The position numbers and the translations under genes are program-made. This document shows positions 8,911 through 17,376 of a DNA stretch of 64,000 bases, piece after piece. This DNA is from an uncultured Christensenellaceae bacterium (GTDB taxonomy: Bacteria; Bacillota; Clostridia; Christensenellales; Aristaeellaceae): contig CAJOJQ010000013.1 in the NCBI GenBank assembly GCA_905234985.1, positions 1-64,000 of the forward strand, in the 5' to 3' direction. The notes below the pieces were generated by a model. It made no database searches, was not told the origin of the DNA, and saw only the letters and a program-made list of their open reading frames with translations. Position 1 is the stretch's first letter. Each line of letters opens with the position of its first letter.

Positions 8911-8950
8911 GCTCCTTTTCCTCCCGCGTTTTTTCTGATGGAACGAAAGT

Positions 8951-8979
8951 ATTGTAACATAATCCCGCGCAAAAATGAA
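8951..8979 (-). promoter_or_regulatory. Candidate sigma-A promoter for rsmE
   Basis: Leftward -35 TTCATT (8974-8979), 17-base spacer, -10 TACAAT (8951-8956), about 40 bases before the rsmE start. The -10 is good, the -35 weak. Confidence 0.5.
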
Positions 8980-9027
8980 TCTTTTCTTTCCATATTTACA
9001 CGGAACGCGCTCTTTCGATTTTTTTAC

Positions 9028-9056
9028 TTGTGATTCGCCCCCGTTTCTGGTATACT
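9028..9056 (+). promoter_or_regulatory. Sigma-A promoter for the PQQ-propeller gene
   Basis: TTGTGA (9028-9033), 17-base spacer, TATACT (9051-9056), about 50 bases upstream of the TTG start at 9106. It is divergent from the rsmE promoter. Confidence 0.65.
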
Positions 9057-9105
9057 GTATCAGGTGATTTTTCGCGCAAGTACGCACGAAGGAGGTCAGC
9101 ATCCT

Positions 9106-11781
9106 TTGAGTAATTATGATCCTTATTCTTCCGATCCCCAGCAGCCGGCGGTGCGCCATCGCCGCAGCGACCGGCACAGCCGCGGAGGGGCCGCCCCTGC
9201 CGCCGACGATCTTCAGCCCCTTTCCGAGGAACAGGAGCAGGGGCGGGAAATTCAATGGCAGCGCCGCCAGCCCACTTCCTGGCCGGAGGACAGCGCCGAA
9301 GCGCCCCGCCAGGCGTCGGCCCCCCGCAGAGTTCCTTCCGCCCGGGACGAGGGCCTGTATATGCGCCAAACCAGCCGTCAGGACGACGGCGGCGACGACG
9401 ATTATGACGACGATTACGACGACGACGACGACGCGCGCCGCTTCCCGTGGCTGAAATTTTTGGGCGTTCTGCTGGCAGCGGCGGTGGTGTTTTTCGCCGC
9501 CCTGTTTTTCGTGAAGGACGCCGGGCCGCTCAATCCCCTGAAAGAAGCCATCACCGGCCTGATCGGCGGAAAGACCGCCAAAGCGCCGGGCGAGGTGCTT
9601 TCCTTCCAGGCCGCGTCCACCGAGGGCGCCACCAGCAGCCGCATGCTGTTCAGCGTGACCACCAACCAGGCCGTGGACGGCGTGCGCCTGGAGGACGCCG
9701 ACGGCGCAGAGATCCCCTGCACCGCCGCCCTGAAAAACGGGGCCAACGAAACCAACAAAATCTGGAATATCACCGCCATTTTCGATACGCCCTATTCCGG
9801 CGACGTGTACGCCGTGATCCGGGAGGGCGAAACCTGGACGCGCACGGATAAAACCGTTTCCCTGGTGGTGACTTCCCCCACCCCCGTCTCAACGGAATGG
9901 ATGACCATCGCGCCCCTGTTCACACTCACGCCCGCGCCCACCCCTGCCCCCACCGAGGTGCCCATGGCCGTGGTGCTGCCCCTGGAAACCCAGGCCGACG
10001 ACGCGGCGGAAGGCACCGCCCTGCCCGTGATCACCTGGGCGCCCACCAATCCGCCGCCGCCCACGGAGGAACCCGTTCTTTGGACGGAGGAACCCACGGA
10101 AGAACCCACCGCAGAGCCGACGGAGGAGCCGACGGAGGAACCCACTCCCGCGCCCACCGCTCTGCCTACCGTAACGCCCACCCCCTCCCCCACGCCGGAT
10201 CCCACCGCCACGCCCCTGCCCCGGCTGGAGGCTTACGCCGGTTCCGGCAGCCTGAAATCCACAGAAGCGGTGTATTCCGGCGCCAAGACCACCACCGTCA
10301 GCCGCGAGGCGGGCTATGTGGCCCCCCATCCGGATCGGTATTCCTACTACGTTTCCGCCGGGGTACTCACCTTCCGGGGCGATAACTTCCGCCGCAACGC
10401 CGCTTACGGCACCGCCGAGGTGGAAAAACAGCAGCTGTCCGTTTTGTGGGAGGTGCCCCTGGGGTCTCTCCGCACCGAAGAAAACGGCACCCTGTACGGC
10501 GTGGGCTGGACGGGCCAGCCCGCCATCGTGAAGTGGACCAAGGAAGTCCGCGAGGGCATGAACCTGTACGACGAAAAGAAAACCACCACCAAGCTGCGGG
10601 AGGTCATCTTCGGCGCGCAGGACGGCAAAATCTACTTCCTGGACCTGACCGACGGCTCCGCCACCCGGGATCCCATCAACGTGGGCTTCCCCCTGAAGGG
10701 CAGCGTATCCATCGACAGCTTCGTGCGCCCGCTGCTGGCCGTGGGCCAGGGCATTTCCAAGCTGGCCAACGGCAAAACCGGCAAAATCGGCCTGCACATC
10801 TATAATTTAGTGGACGGCAAGGAGGCTTATTTCCTCAACGGCCGCCAATCCAATTCGCAAAAGCAGTATTCCACCAACGGCGCGTTCGACGGCTCCGCCC
10901 TGTTCCTGAACAATAACCGGGACGTGGACGCCCTGATCGTGGCCGGTGAAAACGGCCTGCTGTACACCCTGGATCTGAACAGCAAGTTCGTTTACCCCTC
11001 CGAACGCCTTGACCCGGAAGCCAAGCTGTCCATGAGCATCAAGCCCTCCGTGCTGTACCTGTACACCAAGGCCGCCGCCGAAGACAAAAAGCTGGTGAGC
11101 GTGGAAAGCAGCGTAGCCATGTACGATCAGTACATCTATATGGCCGACGCCTACGGCGTGATCCGCTGCGTGGATTCCGACACCATGAAGACCGTTTGGG
11201 CCATGGACGGCGGCGACAATATCGACGCGGCCATCGCCCTGGATATGGACAATGAAACCAGCGTGAGCCTCTACACCGGCAACACGGCCTACAACCGCTT
11301 AGGCAGCAAAAAGAACGTGACCATCCGCCGCATGAACGCCCTCACCGGCGAAACCCTGTGGACCTACGAAATCAAGTGCGATTACGATAAGAACCAGCTT
11401 TCCGGCTGCAAGGCCAGCCCCGTCATCGGCCAGAACAACATCTCCGATCTGGTGTATTTCACGGTCAACAAGGTAAACGGCGGCGGCAGCAAGCTGCTGG
11501 CCCTGGAAAAGCAATCCGGCCGCCTGGTGTGGGAATACGCCATGAAGGACGAAAGCATTTCCTCCCCCGTGGCCGTGTACAACGAAAACGGCGACGCCTG
11601 GATCGTTCAGGGCGACGAGGGCGGCAACCTGACCATGCTGGACGCCCGCACCGGCGCGGTGAAATCCACCGTCAACCTTGGCGGCCCCATCGAAGCCAGC
11701 CCCGCCGTGTACAAGGATTATCTGGTGGTGGGCACCTGCGGCAAGAACAGCGCCAACATGATTTGCGTCAAAATCGAATGA
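9106..11781 (+). CDS. Membrane-anchored PQQ-like beta-propeller protein with acidic N-tail
   Basis: An 891-residue protein in four parts. A cytosolic, disordered N-terminus ends in an Asp tract at about residues 93-109; one transmembrane helix follows at about 113-136; then a short beta domain and a Pro/Thr/Glu-rich linker of TEEP and TPAPT repeats; then a C-terminal propeller from about residue 400 with repeated blades (KIYFLDLTDGS, GLLYTLDLNS, GVIRCVDSDTMKTVWAMDGG, LLALEKQSGRLVWEY, LTMLDARTGAV). Such PQQ-like repeats usually bind partners at the cell surface. TTG 9106 is chosen because GGAGGT lies nine bases upstream. The precise role is unknown; a cell-wall or envelope scaffold is a guess. 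Confidence 0.8.
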   Translation: MSNYDPYSSDPQQPAVRHRRSDRHSRGGAAPAADDLQPLSEEQEQGREIQWQRRQPTSWPEDSAEAPRQASAPRRVPSARDEGLYMRQTSRQDDGGDDDYDDDYDDDDDARRFPWLKFLGVLLAAAVVFFAALFFVKDAGPLNPLKEAITGLIGGKTAKAPGEVLSFQAASTEGATSSRMLFSVTTNQAVDGVRLEDADGAEIPCTAALKNGANETNKIWNITAIFDTPYSGDVYAVIREGETWTRTDKTVSLVVTSPTPVSTEWMTIAPLFTLTPAPTPAPTEVPMAVVLPLETQADDAAEGTALPVITWAPTNPPPPTEEPVLWTEEPTEEPTAEPTEEPTEEPTPAPTALPTVTPTPSPTPDPTATPLPRLEAYAGSGSLKSTEAVYSGAKTTTVSREAGYVAPHPDRYSYYVSAGVLTFRGDNFRRNAAYGTAEVEKQQLSVLWEVPLGSLRTEENGTLYGVGWTGQPAIVKWTKEVREGMNLYDEKKTTTKLREVIFGAQDGKIYFLDLTDGSATRDPINVGFPLKGSVSIDSFVRPLLAVGQGISKLANGKTGKIGLHIYNLVDGKEAYFLNGRQSNSQKQYSTNGAFDGSALFLNNNRDVDALIVAGENGLLYTLDLNSKFVYPSERLDPEAKLSMSIKPSVLYLYTKAAAEDKKLVSVESSVAMYDQYIYMADAYGVIRCVDSDTMKTVWAMDGGDNIDAAIALDMDNETSVSLYTGNTAYNRLGSKKNVTIRRMNALTGETLWTYEIKCDYDKNQLSGCKASPVIGQNNISDLVYFTVNKVNGGGSKLLALEKQSGRLVWEYAMKDESISSPVAVYNENGDAWIVQGDEGGNLTMLDARTGAVKSTVNLGGPIEASPAVYKDYLVVGTCGKNSANMICVKIE

Positions 11782-11800
11782 TCCCCCAAGCATCAAATAA

Positions 11801-11833
11801 GGCCATAGCGGACACGCGCCGCTGTGGTCTTTA
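11801..11833 (+). terminator. Hairpin downstream of the propeller gene
   Basis: GGCCATAGCGG (11801-11811), 7-base loop, CCGCTGTGGTC (11819-11829, G-U pairs allowed), then a short T-rich tail. It probably ends the 9106-11781 transcript. Confidence 0.55.
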
Positions 11834-11863
11834 GTTCATAACCTGGGGCCTCCGCGGCCCTAG

Positions 11864-11976
11864 TTCCGCAGCCTCAATGGTCGCAACTCCCCTTCATGGG
11901 GAGATTGCTCCCTTTCGGTTGATCTCACCGCCGATGAAATTTCCGCCACAGGCGGTCATCGGCGGTTCGTCCCCGC
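11864..11976 (+). repeat. Dispersed structured repeat, copy 1
   Basis: Matches, on the opposite strand, 23897-24009 over about 110 bases. It contains hairpin CTCCCC/GGGGAG and a second hairpin with a 10-bp outer stem (CCGCCGATGA/TCATCGGCGG) and inner stem CCGCC/GGCGG around ACA. The outer stem differs in copy 2 at several positions, but mostly by compensatory changes. The open frame through it (11877-12065) is not taken as a gene. Confidence 0.8.
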
Positions 11977-12281
11977 GGCAGGGTACTTCGCCCCCTGCAC
12001 CCCACCTGGCGATTAGCAAACGAATAAAAACAAACAATTCGCGCCTGTTTGGGAAAGTAATATAGCAAGCTCCTGGGCAAAGAAAAACGAGGAATATGCC
12101 AGAGAAAAAGCTCGCTTTTTCCTGGTCATATCCTCGTTTTTCAGGTGCGCTTCGCGCACCGATGGGCGGCTTTGCCGCCCGCCCAGGAGCAATGACCGGC
12201 ATCCGAAGGATGGGTCCAGGGCCCAGGCGGGCCCTGGTTCGGGGGTATGGGGGCTGAAGAAGCCCCCATAGGTTTTCCCCG
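11977..12281. other. Gene-free stretch of nested hairpins, 12069-12190 branched
   Basis: No gene is supported. A 10-bp stem GCTCCTGGGC (12069-12078) / GCCCAGGAGC (12181-12190) encloses three hairpins: a 22-bp one with T-tail (12088-12141), GGTGCGC-TTC-GCGCACC, and GGGCGGC-TTT-GCCGCCC (12164-12180). Further hairpins follow: CCAGGGCCC/GGGCCCTGG (about 12213-12234) and TATGGGGGCT/AGCCCCCATA (12246-12270). The long hairpin may terminate transcripts in either direction. Confidence 0.6.
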
Positions 12282-13412
12282 TCACACCGTCACGCTGACG
12301 CCGTTCACCTCCACACCCTCGTCGGCGCGGATGAGGATATAGCTGTGGCCGTCGATGGTGCGGGTTTCCACCAAGTCGGTGCGGTCGGAATTGATTTTGA
12401 TGACCACGCTGGGGGTTTTCACTTCAAACTGCTTGGGGCTGGTGATATTGACGGCGCTGATGCGGGCCTGTTCGCCGAAAGCCTGATCGTACTGGTCGTT
12501 GAAGGCTTCCATCTTCGCGGTGGACACGCCGCACTCGGCCAGCACGTCCGTCACGTCGTACTTGGTCAGCTTCAGGGGTTCGGCCTTTTTGTCCTGCTTC
12601 TGCTCTTCCAGCTTTTCCATCACCTGCTCGTGGACCGCCTGCATGACCTCCATGCTGCATTCTTCCTGCAAGCTCTGTTCCAGCAGGGTTTGAAATACCT
12701 CCCGCTGGTGTTCGGCGGGCATGGGCAGATCGGAGCGGAACACGGCGTTCACGAAATCCTCGTGGTTGACGGACGTATCCCGGGTATAGTAAAGCGCCTG
12801 ATAAATGTTGGCGGCCCCTTCCTCAAAGGCGGGGAACAGGAAGCCCATTTCCGGCGCGCCCACGATCCAGTCCGCTTCCCTGCTGCGGAAATCGTTGTTT
12901 CCCGCGTCGTAGGAAAGGGTGGGCTTGGTGAGCTTCACTGGGCACACGCTGCATAAAATGTAATGGAACACCCCGTCGGAGCGCTCGAAATCCTTGCTCC
13001 CGTCGTCCCTGGAGCGGAAGGGCACGTCGTAGCCGTCGTGCATGAGCAGGATCAGATAATGATCCTCGGTCTGCAGATTGCCGATGATCTGCTGGAAGAA
13101 GTATTCCACCGTTTCGTCGTCCTTGAGGGCGGTGTCCTTTAAGGACGTGAGCAGCTGATGCTCGGGGGAATCGGCCATGCGCTCCGGGTCAAAATCAATG
13201 TCGATCAGGTTCTGCCCCTGGGTGCCGGACAGGGTGCGCTTGAAAATGGTCAGATATTTTTCCGCTTCCTCCTGGCCCATGCCCTGGAGATAACGGGTGA
13301 AAGAGGAAATCACTTCCCCCTGATTGTTTACGTAGCAGCCCCGGATGCAGGTGATGTTGTTGTGTTCCAGATTGAAACGGCGCTTGATTTCGCCAATGTC
13401 CTTCTTGTTCAT
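12282..13412 (-). CDS. DUF4317 family protein
   Basis: A 376-residue soluble protein starting MNKKDIGEIKRRF and containing CIRGCYVNNQGEVIS near residue 25, the pattern of the DUF4317 family of Clostridia. No catalytic motif or membrane segment is visible and the family function is unknown to me. ATG 13412 has GAGGGAG upstream; a good -10 (TATAAT, 13462-13467 on the minus strand) lies about 50 bases before it. It stands alone, with hairpin-rich gaps on both sides. Confidence 0.8.
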   Translation of the reverse strand: MNKKDIGEIKRRFNLEHNNITCIRGCYVNNQGEVISSFTRYLQGMGQEEAEKYLTIFKRTLSGTQGQNLIDIDFDPERMADSPEHQLLTSLKDTALKDDETVEYFFQQIIGNLQTEDHYLILLMHDGYDVPFRSRDDGSKDFERSDGVFHYILCSVCPVKLTKPTLSYDAGNNDFRSREADWIVGAPEMGFLFPAFEEGAANIYQALYYTRDTSVNHEDFVNAVFRSDLPMPAEHQREVFQTLLEQSLQEECSMEVMQAVHEQVMEKLEEQKQDKKAEPLKLTKYDVTDVLAECGVSTAKMEAFNDQYDQAFGEQARISAVNITSPKQFEVKTPSVVIKINSDRTDLVETRTIDGHSYILIRADEGVEVNGVSVTV

Positions 13413-13565
13413 AGCTCCCTCTTATCTCTTTTTGATGTTCGCGGAAAACCGCCGGAATGGAATTATAGCATATTTTTCTGAAAAAGGGAAGGAAACCGGA
13501 GAAAAAGAAAGAACTGAATAAGGGGCGTATTTGGCGCGCCGCTGTGTGAAAGAATACTTTAACGA

Positions 13566-13677
13566 AGGTAGGAAGTAGGAGGTAGGAGGTTTATTTTGTG
13601 TTTACACAAAAACCCTTTCATTTCGCCGGATTCCCTTGGAAGACCATATAAAACCTCCTACCTCCTACCTCCTACCT
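13566..13677. repeat. Heptamer-repeat hairpin, TAGGAGG variant
   Basis: Left arm 13566-13592 is tandem TAGGAGG-like heptamers, right arm 13651-13677 tandem CCTCCTA, with a loop of about 58 bases. It has the same architecture as the GAGAGTT hairpins but a different heptamer. It lies in the gap between divergent DUF4317 and yitT genes. Confidence 0.85.
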
Positions 13678-13748
13678 GATTTATCGTGTTCTTTCACAGG
13701 ACAAATGCAATATACATTCAATATCACCTTATGAGGGGGGTTTTTCTT

Positions 13749-14615
13749 TTGTCTTCCTTTGCCCAAAAACATCTGAAAAACGAGCGCTTGGTGGCGTATA
13801 TTGAAATCGTGCTGGGCTGCGTGATCGGCGGCGCGGCCTATCCCCTGTTCCTGGTGCCCAACAACATCGCGCCGGGGGGCCTGACGGGCGTCGCCACCAT
13901 TTTCAATTATTTGTGGGGCTGGCCGGTGGGCGTGACCAGCATGGCGCTGAACCTGCCTTTGTTCGTGATCGGCTGGAAGGCCATGGGCAAGGTGTTCGTG
14001 TTCCGTTCCCTGGTCGCCACCTTCCTTTTTTCCGCGTTCATTGATCTTTTGCAGTTCCCGCCGCTGACCGACGATATCCTGCTGGGTTCGGTGTACGGCG
14101 CGCTGGTGCTGGGCGTGGGCCTTGGGCTGATCCTGCGGGGCGGGGCCACCACCGGGGGGTCGGACATGATCGCCCGGATGGTACACAAGCAATTCCCCAT
14201 CGTCACTGTGGGCATGTTCCTGTTTTTGGTGGACTGCGCGGTGATCCTGTGCGCCGCCTTTACCATGAGCGCCCGGGCTGCCCTGTACGCCCTGATCTGC
14301 ATTTTTATCAGCGCCAAGGCGGTGGACCTGGTGCTGGCCGGTTTCGGCTCGGCCAAGGCCTGCTTCATCATCACCAATCAAGGGGAAAATATCTCCGGCC
14401 ACATCATGCACGAATTGGATCGGGGCGTCACCGTGCTGTCCGCCACCGGCGCTTACAGCGGCAAAAACCATGCCCTGCTCATCAGCGTGGTGAGCCAGCG
14501 GGAAGTGATTCCCCTGAAAAAAATCGTGCGGCAGGAGGACGAAAAGGCCTTCATGTTCATCACCGACACCCACGAGACCTTAGGCGAGGGGTTCAGCGCG
14601 CTAAATGGGGAATGA
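13749..14615 (+). CDS. YitT family membrane protein
   Basis: About 288 residues with an N-terminal run of five or more hydrophobic helices (DUF161 type, starting AYIEIVLGCVIGGAAYPLF) and a soluble C-terminal DUF2179 domain (NHALLISVVSQREVIPLKK, then MFITDTHETLGEGF). YitT proteins are widespread inner-membrane proteins without a proven substrate. The start is judged as TTG 13749, ten bases after GAGGGGGG; ATG 13731 is the alternative but has no ribosome site. uppP follows 88 bases downstream with its own promoter candidate. Confidence 0.85.
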   Translation: MSSFAQKHLKNERLVAYIEIVLGCVIGGAAYPLFLVPNNIAPGGLTGVATIFNYLWGWPVGVTSMALNLPLFVIGWKAMGKVFVFRSLVATFLFSAFIDLLQFPPLTDDILLGSVYGALVLGVGLGLILRGGATTGGSDMIARMVHKQFPIVTVGMFLFLVDCAVILCAAFTMSARAALYALICIFISAKAVDLVLAGFGSAKACFIITNQGENISGHIMHELDRGVTVLSATGAYSGKNHALLISVVSQREVIPLKKIVRQEDEKAFMFITDTHETLGEGFSALNGE

Positions 14616-14632
14616 AAACGCCAAAAACGCCC

Positions 14633-14661
14633 TTGCATCTTTTCCTCCGTCATGCTATGAT
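14633..14661 (+). promoter_or_regulatory. Candidate sigma-A promoter for uppP
   Basis: TTGCAT (14633-14638), 17-base spacer, TATGAT (14656-14661), 42 bases before the uppP ATG. Confidence 0.6.
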
Positions 14662-14703
14662 TGTGCCGTTCCCCTTGGAGAACGGAGAAAGGATTTGTAA
14701 CGC

Positions 14704-15546
14704 ATGGACATGTTAGAAGCCGCCGTCCTGGGCATCATCCAGGGGCTGGCGGAATTTTTACCCATTTCCTCCAGCGGCCATCTGGAAGTGGCCCAGCGCC
14801 TGATGGGCCTGGAGGGCGATTCCGTATCTATGATGCTGCTCACCGTGCTGCTCCACGTCGGCACCCTGGCGGCGGTGATCACCGTGTTCTGGGAAGACTG
14901 GATGGAGATTTTGCGGCGTCTGTTCCGTGCCAAGCTGCTTTGGCTGCTGGTGGTGGCCTCCCTGCCCGCCGTACTCGTCAAGTTCGGCCTGAAAGCGCTC
15001 CATATTGATATCGACGCGGCTTTCGGCGGCGGTTTCCTGGGCATCGGCTTCCTGATCACCGGCGTGTTTCTGCTTTTGGCAGAGCTGTTCAGCCGTCCCG
15101 GCAGGCATGCCATGGAAAAAGAAGTCACCATGAAAAACGCCGTGGTCATGGGCTTCTTCCAGGCCGTCGCCATGATCCCCGGCGTTTCCCGCAGCGGCTC
15201 CAGCACCTTAGGCGGCACCATCACGGGGCTGACCAAGCGCACCGCCATCAAGTTTTCCTTCCTCATGAGCGCCCCCGCCGTGCTGGGCAGCCTGATTTTG
15301 GAGGGCAAGGAGGCTTACGATCAGGGCGCTTTCGGCTTCCTGATGGAAAACCTGTTCCCCATCCTGCTGGGCATCGTGCTGGCGGCGGTGGTGGGCTACC
15401 TGACCGCCCGCGCCATGCTGCAATTCATCAACAAAGTGTCCTTCGTCTGGTTCGCCCTGTACGTGTTCCTGATGGGCGCGGCTGTGATTTATATGCAGCT
15501 GAACGGCATCGCCGGTTTCCCGCCCATCTCCACCCCGTTTTCCTGA
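14704..15546 (+). CDS. uppP: Undecaprenyl-diphosphatase UppP (BacA)
   Basis: A 280-residue polytopic membrane enzyme that removes one phosphate from undecaprenyl diphosphate, recycling the lipid carrier for peptidoglycan and giving bacitracin tolerance. Both family motifs are present: EFLPISSSGHL at about residue 17 and PGVSRSGSST at about residue 158. About eight hydrophobic helices, full length. ATG 14704 is preceded by GGAGAAAGGA. A terminator follows at 15568. Confidence 0.95.
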   Translation: MDMLEAAVLGIIQGLAEFLPISSSGHLEVAQRLMGLEGDSVSMMLLTVLLHVGTLAAVITVFWEDWMEILRRLFRAKLLWLLVVASLPAVLVKFGLKALHIDIDAAFGGGFLGIGFLITGVFLLLAELFSRPGRHAMEKEVTMKNAVVMGFFQAVAMIPGVSRSGSSTLGGTITGLTKRTAIKFSFLMSAPAVLGSLILEGKEAYDQGAFGFLMENLFPILLGIVLAAVVGYLTARAMLQFINKVSFVWFALYVFLMGAAVIYMQLNGIAGFPPISTPFS

Positions 15547-15567
15547 TTGCTTCCGCAAATGAAATAA

Positions 15568-15597
15568 GGGCCGGTGCAAGCGCATCGGCTCTTTTTT
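15568..15597 (+). terminator. Terminator of uppP
   Basis: GGGCCGGTGC, loop AAGC, GCATCGGCTC (two G-U pairs), then six T. Confidence 0.85.
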
Positions 15598-15647
15598 GTG
15601 GTTCGTAGGAAAGAACGGCTGGTTATAATGTGCCGCGCGGAGAAAAA

Positions 15648-15690
15648 TAGTCAAGTACGATTTGGCAAATCATACTTGACTAATTTTTTG
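15648..15690. terminator. Bidirectional terminator between uppP and the aro operon
   Basis: A 16-base arm (15649-15664) pairs with 15666-15681 with one mismatch and a tiny loop; T-runs lie on both sides (six T rightward, five T leftward). It should end the leftward aro operon after aroQ. Confidence 0.8.
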
Positions 15691-15719
15691 ATACTGACGA
15701 ACCGCGACAGTTTTTCCGT

Positions 15720-16160
15720 TTATTCCGCTTTTTCGATGTGATCCTTCATCCATTCCATGGCTTTGCCGTACCCTTCAAAGCCCAGCCCCATAAAGTGGGC
15801 CTGGCAGGCCATACCGGCGTAGCTGATTTGGCGAAAGGCTTCCCGCTTGGTGATATCCGTCAGGTGTACTTCGGCGGCGGGCAGGTTCACGGCTTTTAAA
15901 GCGTCCAAAATCGCCACGGAGGTGTGGGTGTAGGCGGCGGGGTTGATGACGACGCCGTCCTTTTCCCCGTAGGCGCTTTGAATTTTGTCCACCAAATCCC
16001 CTTCGTGGTTGCTCTGATACAGCTCCACATCAATATTCAATTCCCCGGCCTTTTCCAGGATGTACCGCTTCAAATCTTCATAAGTCTGCGCGCCGTACAG
16101 GTGCTTTTCACGGACACCGAGCATGTTCAGGTTCGGCCCGTTCAGGATCAGCAGCTTCAT
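15720..16160 (-). CDS. aroQ: Type II 3-dehydroquinate dehydratase
   Basis: A 146-residue enzyme of the third shikimate-pathway step, dehydroquinate to dehydroshikimate. It begins MKLLILNGPNLNMLGVREKHLYG, the family signature with catalytic Arg and Tyr, and has YQSNHEGDLVDKIQ, INPAAYTHTSVAILDAL and EVHLTDITKRE in the expected order. ATG 16160 gives the usual length; the frame upstream is unused. Its first 53 bases overlap the end of the aroE-aroK fusion gene in another frame, suggesting coupled translation. It is the last gene of the operon. Confidence 0.95.
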   Translation of the reverse strand: MKLLILNGPNLNMLGVREKHLYGAQTYEDLKRYILEKAGELNIDVELYQSNHEGDLVDKIQSAYGEKDGVVINPAAYTHTSVAILDALKAVNLPAAEVHLTDITKREAFRQISYAGMACQAHFMGLGFEGYGKAMEWMKDHIEKAE

Positions 16161-17376
16161 CGAATCCCTCCAAAATGTGCTTGACGGCTTCCTCGGGGGC
16201 GCCGTTGTTGAAAACTTCAAAGTCCGCGCAGGCCCGGTACAGGGGCGTGCGGGCTTCCTCCATGCGTTTCAGGGCGTCCAGGCCGGTGGACAGGGGGCGG
16301 CCCTGGGTGCTGAGCTGCCCAACGCCGCGCCGCACCCAAACGACAGCCGCGTTTTGCCGCAGGGCGCGCACGTTTTCTTTCCGCAGCACCGCCCCGCCCC
16401 CCGTGGCGAGGACGCAGCCGCTTTCTTTGCCGTACTCCTTGACGATTTCGCTTTCCATGTCCCGGAAGGCCCCTTCTCCCTGATTTTTGAAGATTTCGGG
16501 GATGGGGCCGAAGCGCTTCACGATTTCTTCATCCAGGTCAACGAACCGCTTGCCTAACTTTTCGGCGGCGGTGCATCCTAAGGTGGATTTACCGCTGCCG
16601 GGCATGCCGATCAATACAAGATTCAGGCATTCCCGCCGCACGCTTTTATACGCTTCCGCGATTTTTTCTTCGGGGATATCCTGATTGAAAAACAGCTTCG
16701 CCGCGTGCCACGCCTGGGCCACCAGCATCCAAAGCCCGTCGATGTGCGGTATGCCCGCTTCCTCCGCATCCAGCAGCAGCGCCGTTTTCGCCGGGTTGTA
16801 GATCACGTCCGCCACGCCCTGGAGCTTGGGGAAACGGGAAAGCTCGATGGGCGAAACCAGATTCTTGGGGTACATGCCCACGGGGGTGGAATTGATGATG
16901 ATTTCCGCGTCGGAATGCTTTTCGTACAATTCTTCATACGTGACCGGCCCGGAACGGGACACCACGGTATATTCCGCCGCTTTCCTTACCCGGCACGCCG
17001 CCTGGGCCGTCAGGGAGGTGCCCCCGCTGCCCAGGATCACAACCTTTTTTCCTGTCAGGGAAATGCCCGCCCGATCCAGCATGAACAGCATGCCGGGCAA
17101 ATCGGTATTTTCCGCGCACAGCTTCCCGTCCCGAAAAAACAGGGTGTTGGCGCTGCCCACCTCTTTGACGGTTTGGGAAACTTCGTCGCAGAAGGGCAGC
17201 ACGTCCTTTTTATAGGGGATGGTGATGTTCAGGCCCTTGAAATCCCGGCGTTTCAGGGTTTCTTTCAGTTGTTCCAGGGGCATGGGGTACAATTGATAAT
17301 CGTAATCTCCCAAAACGCGGTGGATCTGGGGGGAATAGCTGTGGCCCAAGCGCTCGCCGATCAAGCCGTAGTCCAT
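16108..17376 (-). CDS. aroE/aroK: Shikimate dehydrogenase-shikimate kinase fusion
   Basis: A 422-residue bifunctional enzyme. Residues 1-245 are AroE: GHSYSPQIH (11-19), NITIPYK with the catalytic Lys near 56, AENTDLPG, NADP loop GSGGTS near 117, INSTPVGMYP. Residues 250-415 are AroK: Walker A GMPGSGKST (257-265), FVDLDEEI, FRDMESEIV, ATGGGAVLR, and the lid GRPLSTG. Both active sites look complete, so it should carry out dehydroshikimate to shikimate 3-phosphate in one chain. The ATG directly follows the chorismate mutase stop (TAAATG). Confidence 0.94.
   Translation of the reverse strand: MDYGLIGERLGHSYSPQIHRVLGDYDYQLYPMPLEQLKETLKRRDFKGLNITIPYKKDVLPFCDEVSQTVKEVGSANTLFFRDGKLCAENTDLPGMLFMLDRAGISLTGKKVVILGSGGTSLTAQAACRVRKAAEYTVVSRSGPVTYEELYEKHSDAEIIINSTPVGMYPKNLVSPIELSRFPKLQGVADVIYNPAKTALLLDAEEAGIPHIDGLWMLVAQAWHAAKLFFNQDIPEEKIAEAYKSVRRECLNLVLIGMPGSGKSTLGCTAAEKLGKRFVDLDEEIVKRFGPIPEIFKNQGEGAFRDMESEIVKEYGKESGCVLATGGGAVLRKENVRALRQNAAVVWVRRGVGQLSTQGRPLSTGLDALKRMEEARTPLYRACADFEVFNNGAPEEAVKHILEGFDEAADPERAEPEHARCP

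Noticed and set aside
8911-9369. N-terminal extension of RsmE
   Set aside because: It would cover the divergent promoter region and give a protein far longer than the family; ATG 8910 has a strong ribosome site.
11877-12065. Short open frame reading VATPLHGEIAPFRLISPP through structured repeat copy 1
   Set aside because: The same words appear in the inverse copy at 23814-24047, but the conserved unit is a hairpin element with compensatory base changes; no ribosome site in either copy.
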